64,000 nt of DNA from positions 1,798,001 through 1,862,000 of the forward strand of contig NZ_JADBDS010000001.1 of assembly GCF_014873705.1 (NCBI RefSeq). The letters are read 5' to 3'. Shown piece by piece: positions 18,091 through 27,264 of the stretch. How positions within the stretch are numbered: the first letter of the stretch is position 1; every line of letters starts with the position of its first letter. The position numbers and the translations under genes are program-made. The notes beneath the pieces are model-generated. The model made no database searches. It was not told where the DNA came from and worked only from the letters and a program-made list of their open reading frames with translations. This DNA is from Mycobacterium sp. OAS707. GTDB taxonomy: Bacteria > Actinomycetota > Actinomycetes > Mycobacteriales > Mycobacteriaceae.

Positions 18091-19023
18091 ATGGACTTTT
18101 CCATTTCGATCCCCCAGCGCGCAGCGGACGGTTTCGACGCCGAGGGCACGAGCAGTTATCTCGAGCGGGCTGAAGAGCTCGGGTTCGAAGGCGGCTGGAC
18201 GCTGGAGCAAATCGTCGGTCCCGCACCATCTCTCGCGCCCCTGCAATTGCTCTCATGGGCCGCTGCGCACACCACCCGGTTGCGGCTGGGAGTCGCGGTG
18301 CTCATCACCTCTATGCACGACCCGCTTCAGCTGGCATCCGCGATCACCGCGGTGGACCAGCTCAGCCACGGCCGACTCGACGTCGGCATCGGTCATGGCG
18401 GCAACTTCCGGCCGTTTTCGGCGTTCGGCGTCGAGAAGGCCACGTTCGTCAGGTATTTCACCGAGGGCCTGGAGTTGATGGAGGCGGCCTGGTCCGACGG
18501 TCCGACGGTGACATTTCACGGCCGCTTCCGCGATGTCGAAGGTCTGCAGATTCAGCCGAAGCCGGTACAACGCCCGCACCCGCCCCTGTGGTTCGGCGGA
18601 AGTGCACCGAAGGCCGTTGCCCGCGCGGTGCGTCTGGGCGACGCCTTCATGGGCGCAGGCTCGTCGACCACGGCCAACTTCGCGGAAGCGGTGAAGGTCG
18701 TCCATCGCGAACTCGACGAACAAGGTAAGGACGCAACGCAATTCAGAATCGCCAAGCGCGTCTACCTGACCATTGACGACGACACTGCGCGCGCCCGTGA
18801 GCGGGTACTCGCCGGGTTGGACCGCATCTATGGCGACTTGCCGGGCATCGACTTTTCGGCGGTTCCGGTGTACGGCGGTGTCGCCGACGTGGTCCGCGGG
18901 CTTCGCGAGGTGATCGACGCCGGGGCCGAGATGATCCTGCTCAACCCGGTTGGTGCGACCGTCGCCGAGGACCGTGAGCAGATGGAACGGCTTGCTGCGG
19001 AAGTGATCCCGCAGCTCAGCTGA
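18091..19023 (+). CDS. LLM-class (luciferase-like) F420-dependent oxidoreductase
   Basis: 310 residues. Luciferase-like monooxygenase fold: LGFEGGWTLEQIVG near the N-terminus, TTRLRLGVAVLITSMHDPLQLASAI, then VGIGHGGNFRPFSAFGV and PPLWFGGSAPKAVARAVRLGD. The pattern is common in the large mycobacterial F420-dependent family, although FMN cannot be excluded from sequence alone. ATG 18091 is almost back to back with the divergent NTF2-like gene. The substrate is unknown. Confidence 0.85.
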   Translation: MDFSISIPQRAADGFDAEGTSSYLERAEELGFEGGWTLEQIVGPAPSLAPLQLLSWAAAHTTRLRLGVAVLITSMHDPLQLASAITAVDQLSHGRLDVGIGHGGNFRPFSAFGVEKATFVRYFTEGLELMEAAWSDGPTVTFHGRFRDVEGLQIQPKPVQRPHPPLWFGGSAPKAVARAVRLGDAFMGAGSSTTANFAEAVKVVHRELDEQGKDATQFRIAKRVYLTIDDDTARARERVLAGLDRIYGDLPGIDFSAVPVYGGVADVVRGLREVIDAGAEMILLNPVGATVAEDREQMERLAAEVIPQLS

Positions 19024-19086
19024 CTCACAGCTGTTGCTGAAAATTAGCTGTTTTAAGTTTGTGATCTTGGTGGTAAAACCGGAATC

Positions 19087-19428
19087 ATGATCGCGAGACT
19101 GAAATTTGTTGCACCGCTGGTCATGGCGGGTGCGGCCGCGACGGCAATCTTCGCGGCGCCGGTGGCTGCCGCGGAGTCCTATGCGGCGGCGGCGGGCATC
19201 TCCGGCATCACGATTCCGCTCGACCCCGGCGGTGACGGCTGCTATCAGGGCACCTGCGGCAACGGCGGTCCGCAGGGCGGCAGCGGCTGTACGCCAGACG
19301 GCACGTGCGGCAACGGCGGCCCGTTGGGCGGCGGCGGCTGTACCGCTGAGGGCGTGTGCGGCCACGGCGGCCCATGGGGCGGCGGCGGCTGCGTGCCCGG
19401 CGTCGGCTGCTTCAACTGGGGCCAGTAA
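19087..19428 (+). CDS. small secreted Gly/Cys-rich repeat protein
   Basis: 113 residues. A clear signal peptide lies at 1-29 (KFVAPLVMAGAAATAIFAAP, then VAAAES). The mature part contains a short repeat of about 16 residues in four rounds, of the form GC-x(5)-GxCGxGGPxGGGGC: GCYQGTCGNGGPQGGSGC, GCTPDGTCGNGGPLGGGGC, GCTAEGVCGHGGPWGGGGC and a final GCVPGVGCFNWGQ. Eight regularly spaced cysteines could form four disulfides. No family was recognised. ATG 19087 follows an AT-richer 63-base promoter stretch. It is convergent with rplO, and the shared terminator follows 8 bases after its stop. Confidence 0.78.
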   Translation: MIARLKFVAPLVMAGAAATAIFAAPVAAAESYAAAAGISGITIPLDPGGDGCYQGTCGNGGPQGGSGCTPDGTCGNGGPLGGGGCTAEGVCGHGGPWGGGGCVPGVGCFNWGQ

Positions 19429-19435
19429 CGCAAAA

Positions 19436-19466
19436 GGGCCCCGCCACGCCTAAGCGTGCGGGGCCC
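19436..19466 (-). terminator. rho-independent-like terminator of the spc operon
   Basis: GGGCCCCGCCACGC at 19436-19449 pairs with GCGTGCGGGGCCC at 19454-19466 with a CTAA loop and one bulge. On the minus strand the stem is followed by TTTTGCGTT, which suits leftward transcription leaving rplO. It also lies just after the small secreted protein gene and may serve both directions. Confidence 0.75.
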
Positions 19467-19476
19467 AGTGCGCGAA

Positions 19477-19917
19477 CTAAAGCTCGGTCGCGGAACCGCC
19501 CGCGGATGTGATCTTGTCGCGGGCACTGCCGCTGAACTTGTGTGCGGTGACGTTGACCTTCACGGTCAACTTGCCGTCACCGAGCACTTTGATCAACGAG
19601 TTCTTGCGCACCGCACCGGCGGCCACCAGCTCGTCGACACCGATGTCGCCGCCCTTGGGGAACAGCTTGTTGATGTCGCCGACGTTGACGACCTCGTATT
19701 CGGTGCGGAACCGGTTACGGAAGCCCTTGAGCTTCGGCAGCCGCATGTGGATCGGCATCTGGCCGCCCTCGAACGTCGCGGGGACGTTCTTGCGGGCCTT
19801 GGTGCCCTTGGTACCGCGGCCGGCGGTCTTGCCCTTGGAGCCCTCGCCGCGACCCACGCGGGTCTTGGCGGTCTTCGAGCCCGGGGCGGGCTTCAGGTCA
19901 TGCAGTTTGATGGTCAT
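19477..19917 (-). CDS. rplO: 50S ribosomal protein L15
   Basis: 146 residues. [20 protein letters not shown] is the standard start, followed by the Gly-rich rRNA-binding segment [18 protein letters not shown] and [20 protein letters not shown]. It is the last gene of the leftward spc operon here; the usual secY is not adjacent, as also in M. tuberculosis, where sppA and other genes intervene. It starts 2 bases after the rpmD stop. Confidence 0.98.
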   Translation of the reverse strand: MTIKLHDLKPAPGSKTAKTRVGRGEGSKGKTAGRGTKGTKARKNVPATFEGGQMPIHMRLPKLKGFRNRFRTEYEVVNVGDINKLFPKGGDIGVDELVAAGAVRKNSLIKVLGDGKLTVKVNVTAHKFSGSARDKITSAGGSATEL

Positions 19918-19919
19918 TG

Positions 19920-20099
19920 CTATACCTCTTCAACCTCGACGAGGTGATGCACGGCCTTGATCAGACCGCGCGTCTGCGCGTTGTCCTCACGGACGACGGA
20001 CTGGCGGATCTTCCGCAGCCCCAACGTCCGCAGGCTTTCGCGCTGGTTCCAGCGCGCACCGATGGTGCTGCGCACCTGGGTGATCTTGAGCTCTGCCAT
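19920..20099 (-). CDS. rpmD: 50S ribosomal protein L30
   Basis: 59 residues, found by reading the minus strand between rplO and rpsE. The protein begins [20 protein letters not shown] and continues with [18 protein letters not shown], the L30 core, ending LVEVEEV. It is separated by 2 bases from each neighbour, as expected for a tightly packed ribosomal operon. Confidence 0.97.
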   Translation of the reverse strand: MAELKITQVRSTIGARWNQRESLRTLGLRKIRQSVVREDNAQTRGLIKAVHHLVEVEEV

Positions 20100-20101
20100 G
20101 G

Positions 20102-20770
20102 TTATGCGGACCCTTCACGTGCGGCCGCCGCGGCCAGCGCGTCGGCCTCCCGGCGCTGCCGCAGCATGCTGGGCGGCGCCACATCCTCGATGGGCAGCCC
20201 GCGGCGTGCCGCGACCTCTTCCGGGCGCTGCAACATCTTCAGTGCGGCGACGGTGGCATGCACCACGTTGATCGCGTTGTCGCTACCCAGCGACTTGGCC
20301 AGGATGTCGTGCACGCCAGCGCATTCCAGCACTGCGCGGGCCGCGCCACCGGCGATCACACCGGTACCCGGGCTCGCCGGGCGCAGCATTACCACACCAG
20401 CTGCGGCCTCACCCTGGACCGGATGGACGATGGTCCCGCCGATCAGCGGGACACGGAAGAAGCCCTTGCGGGCCTCCTCGACACCCTTGGCGATCGCGGC
20501 GGGAACTTCCTTGGCCTTGCCGTAGCCGACGCCGACCATGCCGTTGCCGTCGCCGACGATCACCAGGGCGGTGAAGCTGAACCGCCGGCCACCCTTGACG
20601 ACCTTGGACACGCGATTGATCGCGACGACGCGCTCAAGGTAATTGCTCTTCTCGCCACCGTCGCGGCCGCCACGGCCACCACGGTCGTCACGTCGACCCC
20701 GGCCGTCGCGGTCACCGCGACCGCCGCGATTGTCCTGCGCCGGAGCGGCGCCAGCCTGCTCGGCCATCAT
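20102..20770 (-). CDS. rpsE: 30S ribosomal protein S5
   Basis: 222 residues, longer than E. coli S5 (167) because of an N-terminal extension of about 45 residues rich in Arg, Gly and Asp ([19 protein letters not shown]). The S5 domain follows: [40 protein letters not shown] and [20 protein letters not shown]. It starts at ATG 20770 (or 20767). Such charged extensions are common in mycobacterial ribosomal proteins. Confidence 0.98.
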   Translation of the reverse strand: MMAEQAGAAPAQDNRGGRGDRDGRGRRDDRGGRGGRDGGEKSNYLERVVAINRVSKVVKGGRRFSFTALVIVGDGNGMVGVGYGKAKEVPAAIAKGVEEARKGFFRVPLIGGTIVHPVQGEAAAGVVMLRPASPGTGVIAGGAARAVLECAGVHDILAKSLGSDNAINVVHATVAALKMLQRPEEVAARRGLPIEDVAPPSMLRQRREADALAAAAAREGSA

Positions 20771-20792
20771 GCAGTCCTCTCGTTAACAGTCA

Positions 20793-21197
20793 TTAGAACT
20801 TCAGCCCGCCTTCGCGAGCCGCGTCGGCCAGCGCCGCGATGCGGCCACCGTAGGTGTAGCCGCCGCGGTCGAACACGACCTGCTCGATGCCTGCGGCCTT
20901 GGCGCGCTCGGCGATCAGCTGTCCGACCCGCACGCTGTGGGCCTTCTTGTCACCGTCGACGGCGCGCACGTCGGCCTCGATCGACGACGCGGCTGCCAGC
21001 GTGGTGCCGGTGAGGTCGTCCACCAGTTGCACGTGGATGTGCCGCGACGAGCGGTTGACCACCAGACGCGGCGTGGTGGCCGTGCCCTCGATCTTCTTGC
21101 GGAGCCGGGCGTGCCGACGCAGTCGCGCGACCCGCCTGGTCGCAGAAATGTTCTGGCCCACCGGCTTACGCGCGGACTCAGTTGTCTTAGTTGCCAT
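20793..21197 (-). CDS. rplR: 50S ribosomal protein L18
   Basis: 134 residues. [20 protein letters not shown], then [18 protein letters not shown] and [20 protein letters not shown] are the L18 core that binds 5S rRNA with L5. It lies between rplF and rpsE in the usual order. Confidence 0.98.
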   Translation of the reverse strand: MATKTTESARKPVGQNISATRRVARLRRHARLRKKIEGTATTPRLVVNRSSRHIHVQLVDDLTGTTLAAASSIEADVRAVDGDKKAHSVRVGQLIAERAKAAGIEQVVFDRGGYTYGGRIAALADAAREGGLKF

Positions 21198-21200
21198 GAC

Positions 21201-21740
21201 CTATTTGCCCGTCTTTCCGACCTTGCGGCGGATCTGCTCACCCTCGTAGCGGATGCCCTTGCCCTTGTAGGGGTCGCTCTTCCGCAGGCGGCGGATATTG
21301 GCCGCGATCTGGCCGACCTTCTGCTTGTCGATACCCGTGATCGAGAACTTCGTCGGCGTCTCCACCGCGAAGGTGACACCTTCCGGTGCGTTGATCAGTA
21401 CCGGGTGGCTGTAGCCGAGGGCGAACTCGAGGTCACTGCCCTTGGCCACCACGCGGTAGCCGACGCCGAAGATCTCCATCTTGATGGTGTAGCCCTCGGT
21501 CACGCCCGTGACGAGGTTGGCCACCAGCGTGCGCGACAACCCGTGCAGCGAGCGGTTGCGCCGCTCGTCGTCGGGCCGGGTCACCACGATGGCGCCCTCG
21601 TCGTTGCGCGAAACCGAAATCGGCTCGGCGACCGCAAGTTCCAGCGTGCCCTTCGGTCCCTTGACCGACACGTTCTGGCCGTCGATCGTTACGTCGACCC
21701 CGGACGGCACCAGGACCGGTTGCTTACCAATACGCGACAT
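21201..21740 (-). CDS. rplF: 50S ribosomal protein L6
   Basis: 179 residues from the ATG at 21740, which gives the standard [20 protein letters not shown]. The open frame extends upstream into rpsH but that extension is not coding. The two L6 repeats end in [20 protein letters not shown] near the C-terminus, the rRNA-binding signature. Confidence 0.98.
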   Translation of the reverse strand: MSRIGKQPVLVPSGVDVTIDGQNVSVKGPKGTLELAVAEPISVSRNDEGAIVVTRPDDERRNRSLHGLSRTLVANLVTGVTEGYTIKMEIFGVGYRVVAKGSDLEFALGYSHPVLINAPEGVTFAVETPTKFSITGIDKQKVGQIAANIRRLRKSDPYKGKGIRYEGEQIRRKVGKTGK

Positions 21741-21753
21741 GTCTACTTCCCCC

Positions 21754-22152
21754 TCACCAGACGTAAGCGAGGACTTCGCCGCCCACGCCCTGTCGTGCTG
21801 CCTGGCGGTCGGTGAGCAGACCCGATGACGTGGAGATGATCGCCACGCCGAGGCCGCCCAGAACGCGGGGCAGATTGGTGGATTTCGCATAGACGCGCAG
21901 GCCTGGCTTCGACACCCGGCGCAGCCCCGCAATGCTTCGTTCACGGCTCGGGCCGTACTTCAATTGCACTACCAGCGCCTTGCCCACGCGGGCATCCTCG
22001 GTGTGGTAGTCGGTGATGTAGCCCTCCGCCTTGAGGATCTCGGCGATGTTCGCCTTGATCTTGCTGTGCGGCAGGGTCACCTCGTCGTGGTACGCCGAAT
22101 TGGCGTTGCGCAGACGTGTCAAGAAGTCTGCGATCGGGTCCGTCATGGTCAT
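21754..22152 (-). CDS. rpsH: 30S ribosomal protein S8
   Basis: 132 residues, beginning [20 protein letters not shown], with the C-terminal signature [21 protein letters not shown]8 binds helix 21 of 16S rRNA and in E. coli represses the spc operon. Here the operon is arranged conventionally from rplN, but no S8 target was identified. Confidence 0.98.
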   Translation of the reverse strand: MTMTDPIADFLTRLRNANSAYHDEVTLPHSKIKANIAEILKAEGYITDYHTEDARVGKALVVQLKYGPSRERSIAGLRRVSKPGLRVYAKSTNLPRVLGGLGVAIISTSSGLLTDRQAARQGVGGEVLAYVW

Positions 22153-22234
22153 GACAGCCGGTTCACCTTCCTCGCGGCGGTTCCCTCAGTTGGGGCCTAC
22201 CGCAACCTGTTTCGAATGTTGTGGTCTGGTTCGC

Positions 22235-22420
22235 TTACCAGCTGGACTTCTGGACGCCGGGCAGTTCGCCGGCATGCGCCATCTCGCGCAGGCAGATGCG
22301 GCACAGCCCGAACTTGCGGTATACCGCGTGCGGGCGACCGCACCTATTGCAACGCGTGTAGCCGCGCACCTTGAACTTGGGCTTCTTGTTGGCCTTGTTG
22401 ACCAGAGCCTTCTTTGCCAT
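22235..22420 (-). CDS. rpsZ: 30S ribosomal protein S14, zinc-binding type Z
   Basis: 61 residues from ATG 22420 ([20 protein letters not shown]). It carries two CxxC pairs, CNRC and CRIC, so this is the zinc-containing short form rather than the longer zinc-free paralogue used by actinobacteria under zinc limitation. It starts 4 bases after the rplE stop. Confidence 0.97.
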   Translation of the reverse strand: MAKKALVNKANKKPKFKVRGYTRCNRCGRPHAVYRKFGLCRICLREMAHAGELPGVQKSSW

Positions 22421-22424
22421 CTGT

Positions 22425-22988
22425 TCAGTTCTCCTTGAAGGGGAAGCCGAGGGCGCGCAGCAGCGCTCGTCCTTCGTCGTCGTTCGTCGCCGAGGTGACG
22501 ACGGTGATGTCCATGCCACGCGTCCGGTCGATCGAGTCGACGTCGATCTCGTGGAACATCGACTGCTCGGTCAGGCCGAAGGTGTAGTTGCCGGTGCCGT
22601 CGAACTGCTTGGGCGACAGGCCGCGGAAGTCGCGGATACGCGGCAGTGCGATCGAGATCAGCCGGTCGAGGAACTCCCACATCCGGTCGCCACGCAGCGT
22701 GACGCGCGCGCCGATCGGCATGCCCTCGCGCAGCTTGAACTGCGCGATGGACTTGCGCGCCTTGCGGATCTCCGGCTTCTGGCCGGTGATCAGCGCGAGG
22801 TCGTTGACCGCGCCGTTGATCAGCTTGGCGTCCCGGGCGGCGTCGCCGACACCCATGTTGACGACGACCTTTACCACGCCGGGGATCTGCATGACGTTGG
22901 CGAAGTTGAACTCTTTTTGCAGCGAGTCGCGGATCTCGTCGCGGTAGCGCTGCTTGAGCCGCGGCAGAGTCTTCTCAGCGGTAGTCAT
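22425..22988 (-). CDS. rplE: 50S ribosomal protein L5
   Basis: 187 residues from ATG 22988 ([20 protein letters not shown]), chosen over an upstream in-frame ATG at 23006 because it matches the start of the mycobacterial orthologues. [20 protein letters not shown] and the end [13 protein letters not shown] are typical. It binds 5S rRNA at the central protuberance. Confidence 0.98.
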   Translation of the reverse strand: MTTAEKTLPRLKQRYRDEIRDSLQKEFNFANVMQIPGVVKVVVNMGVGDAARDAKLINGAVNDLALITGQKPEIRKARKSIAQFKLREGMPIGARVTLRGDRMWEFLDRLISIALPRIRDFRGLSPKQFDGTGNYTFGLTEQSMFHEIDVDSIDRTRGMDITVVTSATNDDEGRALLRALGFPFKEN

Positions 22989-22989
22989 C

Positions 22990-23307
22990 TCAGATGTCCT
23001 TGCCATTGGTCTTGGCGACGCGGACCTTCTTGCCGGTCTCGTCGTCGCGGCGGAAGGCGACGCGGGTTGGCTTGCCGTCGGAGTCGAGCAACATCACGTT
23101 GCTGACGTGGATCGGCGCTTCCTGGGTGACGATGCCGCCGGAGGACGCCCCGCGCTCAGTGCGCGAAACGGGGGTGTGCTTCTTGATCCGGTTCACGCCC
23201 TCGACGAGGATCTTGTTGCGGTCGGGGTAGGCCACCAGGACCTTGCCCTTGGCGCCCTTGTCCTTGCCCGAGATGACGAGCACGGTGTCGCCCTTGTGGA
23301 CGTTCAT
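22990..23307 (-). CDS. rplX: 50S ribosomal protein L24
   Basis: 105 residues. The KOW motif is at the N-terminus ([20 protein letters not shown]), followed by [20 protein letters not shown]. It is an assembly-initiator protein of the large subunit. It follows the rplN stop without a gap. Confidence 0.98.
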   Translation of the reverse strand: MNVHKGDTVLVISGKDKGAKGKVLVAYPDRNKILVEGVNRIKKHTPVSRTERGASSGGIVTQEAPIHVSNVMLLDSDGKPTRVAFRRDDETGKKVRVAKTNGKDI

Positions 23308-23676
23308 CTACAACACCTCCGGGGCGAGCGAGACGATCTTCATGAAGCGCTTCTCGCGCAGTTCCCGGCCGACCGGGCCGAAGATGCGCGTGCCACGCGG
23401 GTCGTTGTCCGCCTTGATGATGACGGCGGCGTTCTCGTCGAACTTGATGTAGCTGCCGTCGGCGCGGCGGCGCTCCTTGACGGTGCGCACGACGACGGCC
23501 TTGACCACCTCACCCCGCTTGACGTTGCCACCGGGGATGGCGTCCTTGACGGTTGCCACGATGATGTCGCCGATGCCGGCGTAGCGCCGCGACGAGCCGC
23601 CGAGCACACGGATGCACAAGATCTCCTTGGCGCCCGTGTTGTCGGCGACCTTCAGCCGCGATTCCTGCTGAATCAC
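23308..23676 (-). CDS. rplN: 50S ribosomal protein L14
   Basis: 122 residues starting with GTG 23676. [20 protein letters not shown] and [20 protein letters not shown] are the ends of L14. It is the first gene of the spc operon, preceded by a leader of about 120 bases and the promoter at 23803-23831. Confidence 0.98.
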   Translation of the reverse strand: MIQQESRLKVADNTGAKEILCIRVLGGSSRRYAGIGDIIVATVKDAIPGGNVKRGEVVKAVVVRTVKERRRADGSYIKFDENAAVIIKADNDPRGTRIFGPVGRELREKRFMKIVSLAPEVL

Positions 23677-23802
23677 TCGATCTCCTCGACCTGGTTAATG
23701 TGTGCATGGCAGATTCCGACCTGACATGCGCGGTCTTGCTGTTTCCGAAGGGCACGCAGGGTCTTCTTACGACGACCGAGGTCTGCCCAAGGCAACCCGT
23801 TG

Positions 23803-23831
23803 ATTCTAGGTGAGGACCTGCGAGGAACCAA
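23803..23831 (-). promoter_or_regulatory. probable sigma-A promoter of the spc operon (rplN)
   Basis: On the minus strand TTGGTT (23831-23826) is separated by 17 bases from TAGAAT (23808-23803). Three bases later comes CGGGTTGCCTTG (23799-23788), the same sequence found at the same distance behind the rpsJ promoter. Initiation would be near 23797, giving a leader of about 120 bases. The rest of the 337-base gap between rplN and the DMT gene (23677-24013) holds only this promoter, its leader and the hairpin at 23857-23920. Confidence 0.75.
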
Positions 23832-23856
23832 ATCGCCGCTGGTCACCTCATCTGTG

Positions 23857-23920
23857 CCGCGAACGTGGGTTACCCGCACACATTCTGGCCCTGAAGCGTG
23901 CGGGTAACCCACGTTCGCGG
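23857..23920. repeat. large perfect inverted repeat, 23-bp arms, 18-base loop
   Basis: The arm at 23857-23879 (beginning CCGCGAACGTGGGTTACCCG) is perfectly complementary to 23898-23920. It lies 26 bases upstream of the rplN -35 box and 93 bases before the DMT transporter gene. There is no T-run and no gene ends here, so ordinary termination is unlikely. It may be a copy of a mobile or dispersed palindromic element, or a boundary between divergent promoters. Confidence 0.8.
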
Positions 23921-24013
23921 TGAGCGGGGGGCGGCACACCCCGAAATATCGTCAACACCTGCCGTCTTTCAGGCGTTCACCTGGGCGTATTACATCCGGT
24001 CAGACTGGGCACC

Positions 24014-24922
24014 ATGCTCGCAGTCGCCGCGCTGGCGCTGGCGGCCGCGTTCCTGTTCGCCCTGTCGGCGTTCATGCAGCAGCGGGCGGCGCGCACGGTC
24101 GTCGGCACCGACGCCGCATCACTGCGCGACGCATCCGGGGTCACCCGGCTGTTTTCCCGGCTGCTACGAAGCAGGGTCTGGCTGGCAGGCTGGCTGACGA
24201 ACCTGAGCGGCGTCGGCACCCAGGCGGTGGCGCTGAAGCTCGGGTCGGTGGCCGCGGTTCAACCGCTGATGGCCGCCCAACTGGTGTTCGTGCTGTCGCT
24301 GGCCTCGGGCGAGCAGCGCCGGTGGCCGTCGCGGCGTGACTGGGTGTCGGCGCTAGCCGTGTGCGCAGGCCTGGTGCTGCTGGTTGTGGCCGATGCGTCG
24401 TCGCTGACGGCCCAGCCACACCGCAACCGCGTGTTCATGGCGACGGTCTGTGTCGTCAGCGGCGTCGTCGTACTTCGGCAGCTGAGCCGACACGTTTTCC
24501 CGTCGCTGCTCGTCGGAGTCGCGGCGGGCCTGTGCCACGCGCTCAACGCCGTGTACCTGAAGCTGACGGTCGAAGACCTGTACCGCGGCGGGGCAGCGGC
24601 CGTGGTTTTCGACTGGCCCGTGTACGGGTTGGCCGCCACCGCGCTGAGTGGAATGTTGTTGGTACAGATAGCTTTTGCCAGCGGTCCGCTGCCACCCGCC
24701 GTCGCGGCCATGAGCGTCACCAATCCCGTCGCCAGCTTCGTGTTGGGCATCCTCGCTTTCGATGCCCCCGCTCCGCGCGATCCGGCCGTGCTGTCGACGA
24801 TCGCAGTGTCCGGACTGTTGACAACGCTCGGGATCGTCGGCCTGGCCAACGCATCGAACACCCGCCTGCTGTACCGCGCCGATTCGTCGACGATTCCGCT
24901 TCTCCCGGTTGATCATGGTTGA
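24014..24922 (+). CDS. DMT-superfamily (EamA-like) membrane transporter
   Basis: 302 residues with about nine or ten hydrophobic segments, starting MLAVAALALAAAFLFALSAF. The pattern resembles drug/metabolite transporters of the actinobacterial type without a clear internal duplication. The transported compound is unknown. It overlaps the following SDR by 8 bases, which suggests co-translation. ATG 24014 is the first good start. Confidence 0.75.
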   Translation: MLAVAALALAAAFLFALSAFMQQRAARTVVGTDAASLRDASGVTRLFSRLLRSRVWLAGWLTNLSGVGTQAVALKLGSVAAVQPLMAAQLVFVLSLASGEQRRWPSRRDWVSALAVCAGLVLLVVADASSLTAQPHRNRVFMATVCVVSGVVVLRQLSRHVFPSLLVGVAAGLCHALNAVYLKLTVEDLYRGGAAAVVFDWPVYGLAATALSGMLLVQIAFASGPLPPAVAAMSVTNPVASFVLGILAFDAPAPRDPAVLSTIAVSGLLTTLGIVGLANASNTRLLYRADSSTIPLLPVDHG

Positions 24923-25694
24923 CATGCAACTAACCGGCGCGGTGGTGCTGGTCACTGGTGCGTCGGCGGGCATCGGCCAGGTCGCGGCGGCCAAATTCGC
25001 GGCGAAGGGCGCACACGTGTTGGTGCACGGCCGCGACCCGCGACGGACCCCTCAGATCGCCGACGAGATCGGCGGCCGGGCCGTGATCGCCGACTTGGCC
25101 TCAGCCGGGGACCGCGAACGGCTTGCCGCCGCCGCGCTAGCCGCATATGGACGCGTCGATGTCCTGGTGAACAACGCCGGGTTCGGCTATCTCGGACCCG
25201 TATCCGAGATGTCCGTGGCCGTGATTCGGCGGTTGGTCGAGGTCGATCTGCTCGCCGCGATCGAGCTCACCCGCTCGCTTCTGCCAGGAATGATCGAACG
25301 GCGCCGCGGCGCAATCTGTTTCGTCACGTCGATCGCCGGACGCACCGGTGTCGCAGGTGAAGCCGTCTACTCGGCGACCAAGGCGGGCCTCGACACGTTC
25401 GCCGACAGCCTGCGGGTCGAGACCGCCGGATCTGGCGTCAACGTCAGCGTCGTCGTTCCGGGCGTCGTCGACACAGGCTTCTTCGAAACCCGCGGCGCTC
25501 CGTATGCGCGCTCGCGGCCCCGGCCGATTCCGGCGCGGACGGTTGCCGACGCTGTCGTCCGAGCGGTCGAGCGCGACCGTGCCGAAGAGTGGCGGCCACG
25601 CTGGCTTCGAATCGCGCCGACCGTGCGCGCGGTGGCGCCAGGTGCGTTTCGGCGGCTTGCGGTGCGCTTCGGCCGTCAGGCCGGCGCGGACTAA
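24915..25694 (+). CDS. short-chain dehydrogenase/reductase (SDR)
   Basis: 259 residues from ATG 24915; TTG 24909 and ATG 24924 are alternatives. The cofactor motif is VLVTGASAGIGQVAAAKFAA, then NNAGFGYLGPVSEMSV, and the active site is Ser in CFVTSIAGRTG with YSATK. Arg residues after beta-2 (HGRDPRR) suggest NADP preference. It is co-transcribed with the upstream DMT transporter and overlaps the convergent FGE gene by 4 bases. Confidence 0.87.
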   Translation: MVDMQLTGAVVLVTGASAGIGQVAAAKFAAKGAHVLVHGRDPRRTPQIADEIGGRAVIADLASAGDRERLAAAALAAYGRVDVLVNNAGFGYLGPVSEMSVAVIRRLVEVDLLAAIELTRSLLPGMIERRRGAICFVTSIAGRTGVAGEAVYSATKAGLDTFADSLRVETAGSGVNVSVVVPGVVDTGFFETRGAPYARSRPRPIPARTVADAVVRAVERDRAEEWRPRWLRIAPTVRAVAPGAFRRLAVRFGRQAGAD

Positions 25695-26569
25695 AGGTCA
25701 GCCACGCAACGGAATCCGATATGCGTGGTCGCGCTGTCCTGTGACTGCGGCGAGCGGGCCGCCGGACGATACCGCTGGCAGTATTCTGGGGCGCACAGGT
25801 GCGACCCGCCCTTGAGCGTCTGGTTCACCGACGGGTCAGGACTTGATGGCCCGCAACAGGATTCGATGGGACCGTCGAGCCGGTGGTGAGCGGAGAATTG
25901 TGTCGTCGTCCACTCCCACACGTTGCCGATCATGTCTAAGAGGCCGAATCCGTTCGGCGGGAAGGTGCCGACCGGCGACGTGCCCACCCAGCCGAGTGCG
26001 CCATCGTTGCGGAAGGGAAATCGCCCCTGCCACGTGTTGGCCATCAACTGACCGCCCGGCGTCACGTCCTCTCCCCAGGCGTACACCGTGGTCGCCCCGC
26101 CGCGAGCGGCGTACTCCCACTCGGCCTCGGTGGGCAGGCGACGACCTGCCCAGCGCGCGTAGGCAACGGCGTCCGGATAGGCCACCTGCACCACCGGATG
26201 GTCAGGCCGGTCGTCGATTCCGCTGCCGGGGCCGAACGGATGTCGCCAATCGGCGCCGGGGACCCACGCCCACCACTGCCGCCAATCACGCAGATCGACG
26301 GGGCCGCTGCTTGGCTGGAACACCAGCGAGCCGGGAACCAGATCCTGCTCGGCGGCTCCCGGGTACAGCGCAGGATCCGGGGCCTGCTCGGCGACGGTGA
26401 CAAATCCCGTGTCGGCGACGAACTCCGCGAACTGGGCGTTGGTCACCGGGTGACGCTCGACGGCCAGAGCGCCGACGGTCGCCGTGTGCACCGGCGCCTC
26501 TTCCGGATAGAACTGCGTTGAGCCCATCCGAAACGACCCGCCCGGCACCTCGACGAGCTCGGTCAGCAT
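25691..26569 (-). CDS. formylglycine-generating enzyme (sulfatase-modifying factor)
   Basis: 292 residues from ATG 26569, giving MLTELVEVPGGSFRMGSTQF, the same start as Rv0712 of M. tuberculosis; an upstream open extension is rejected. FGE-sulfatase fold: RHPVTNAQFAEFVADTG, RRLPTEAEWEYAARGG, NVWEWTTTQF and GGSHLCAPEYCQRYRPAARS, whose two cysteines are the copper-binding catalytic pair of FGEs. It oxidises the Cys of a CxPxR motif in sulfatases to formylglycine. The presumed client sulfatase is encoded two genes upstream in the same operon (sulfatase, lipoprotein, FGE). Confidence 0.95.
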   Translation of the reverse strand: MLTELVEVPGGSFRMGSTQFYPEEAPVHTATVGALAVERHPVTNAQFAEFVADTGFVTVAEQAPDPALYPGAAEQDLVPGSLVFQPSSGPVDLRDWRQWWAWVPGADWRHPFGPGSGIDDRPDHPVVQVAYPDAVAYARWAGRRLPTEAEWEYAARGGATTVYAWGEDVTPGGQLMANTWQGRFPFRNDGALGWVGTSPVGTFPPNGFGLLDMIGNVWEWTTTQFSAHHRLDGPIESCCGPSSPDPSVNQTLKGGSHLCAPEYCQRYRPAARSPQSQDSATTHIGFRCVADL

Positions 26570-26574
26570 GCCAG

Positions 26575-27264
26575 TCAAGGTAGAACGATCTCGAAGTCTT
26601 GGGTCAGCAGCGCCGCCGCGGAGTCGAAACCCGGGGTTCCCGTGGGAGCCTGCACGTGGACTGCGACGAGATAGTCGGGACCGTGGTCGGTCCAGATGTG
26701 AACGATGCGGTCCTCGTATTGCACGGCGTTCTGCGGTGTGTCCGACCACGCACCCATCAGCTTCTGCCCGCTGTAGCCGCACAGCTCGCCAGGCAGCACG
26801 CTGACGGAGCTGACTGGCGATTTCGCCATCAGGTCATCGGAGTACTTGCGAAACGCGGCCGCGGGATCCAATTTCGTCGCTGCGATCGTGACGGTGGCCG
26901 CCATGCCGTCGGGTCCGTCCAGCTTGCCGCCCACGTCGCCGGTGCCCGCAGTCATCGACCACTTGTCGGGAACGCCGACCGTGATCCTCGGTGCCTGCGG
27001 GTCAGCGACCTCGGCCGCCAGCCGCACACTCGGCGTGATCGTCTGCGAGCACACGACGCTGTTCGCAGGCACGGGCGCGCGCGTCGTCGGAAGGACACCG
27101 AACGTGGAGGGCTCCGGCTGCTGTGGTAGCGCGGTTGTCGCCGAGGACGACTGGGGGGCCGCGACGGTAGGAGCCTTGCCTGCAACTGGCAGGCCTTCGC
27201 TGGTTCGCACGCACGCGGCCAGCAGACAGGCCAGCACGAGCGTCGCCAAACCGACCCGCTTCAT
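26575..27264 (-). CDS. exported lipoprotein of unknown function (LpqN/LpqT-like)
   Basis: 229 residues. A lipoprotein signal peptide ends in the lipobox LLAACVRT (Cys 18). A Ser/Thr/Pro-rich linker follows, then a domain with ITVGVPDKWSMTAG and AATKLDPAAAFRKYSDDLMA. The beta-rich core with a Pro-Asp-x-Trp motif recalls the mycobacterial LpqN/LpqT group, but the match is weak. It starts exactly at the sulfatase stop (27264) and ends 5 bases before the FGE start, so it is translationally linked to both. Its job may be linked to the sulfatase at the cell surface. Confidence 0.75.
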   Translation of the reverse strand: MKRVGLATLVLACLLAACVRTSEGLPVAGKAPTVAAPQSSSATTALPQQPEPSTFGVLPTTRAPVPANSVVCSQTITPSVRLAAEVADPQAPRITVGVPDKWSMTAGTGDVGGKLDGPDGMAATVTIAATKLDPAAAFRKYSDDLMAKSPVSSVSVLPGELCGYSGQKLMGAWSDTPQNAVQYEDRIVHIWTDHGPDYLVAVHVQAPTGTPGFDSAAALLTQDFEIVLP

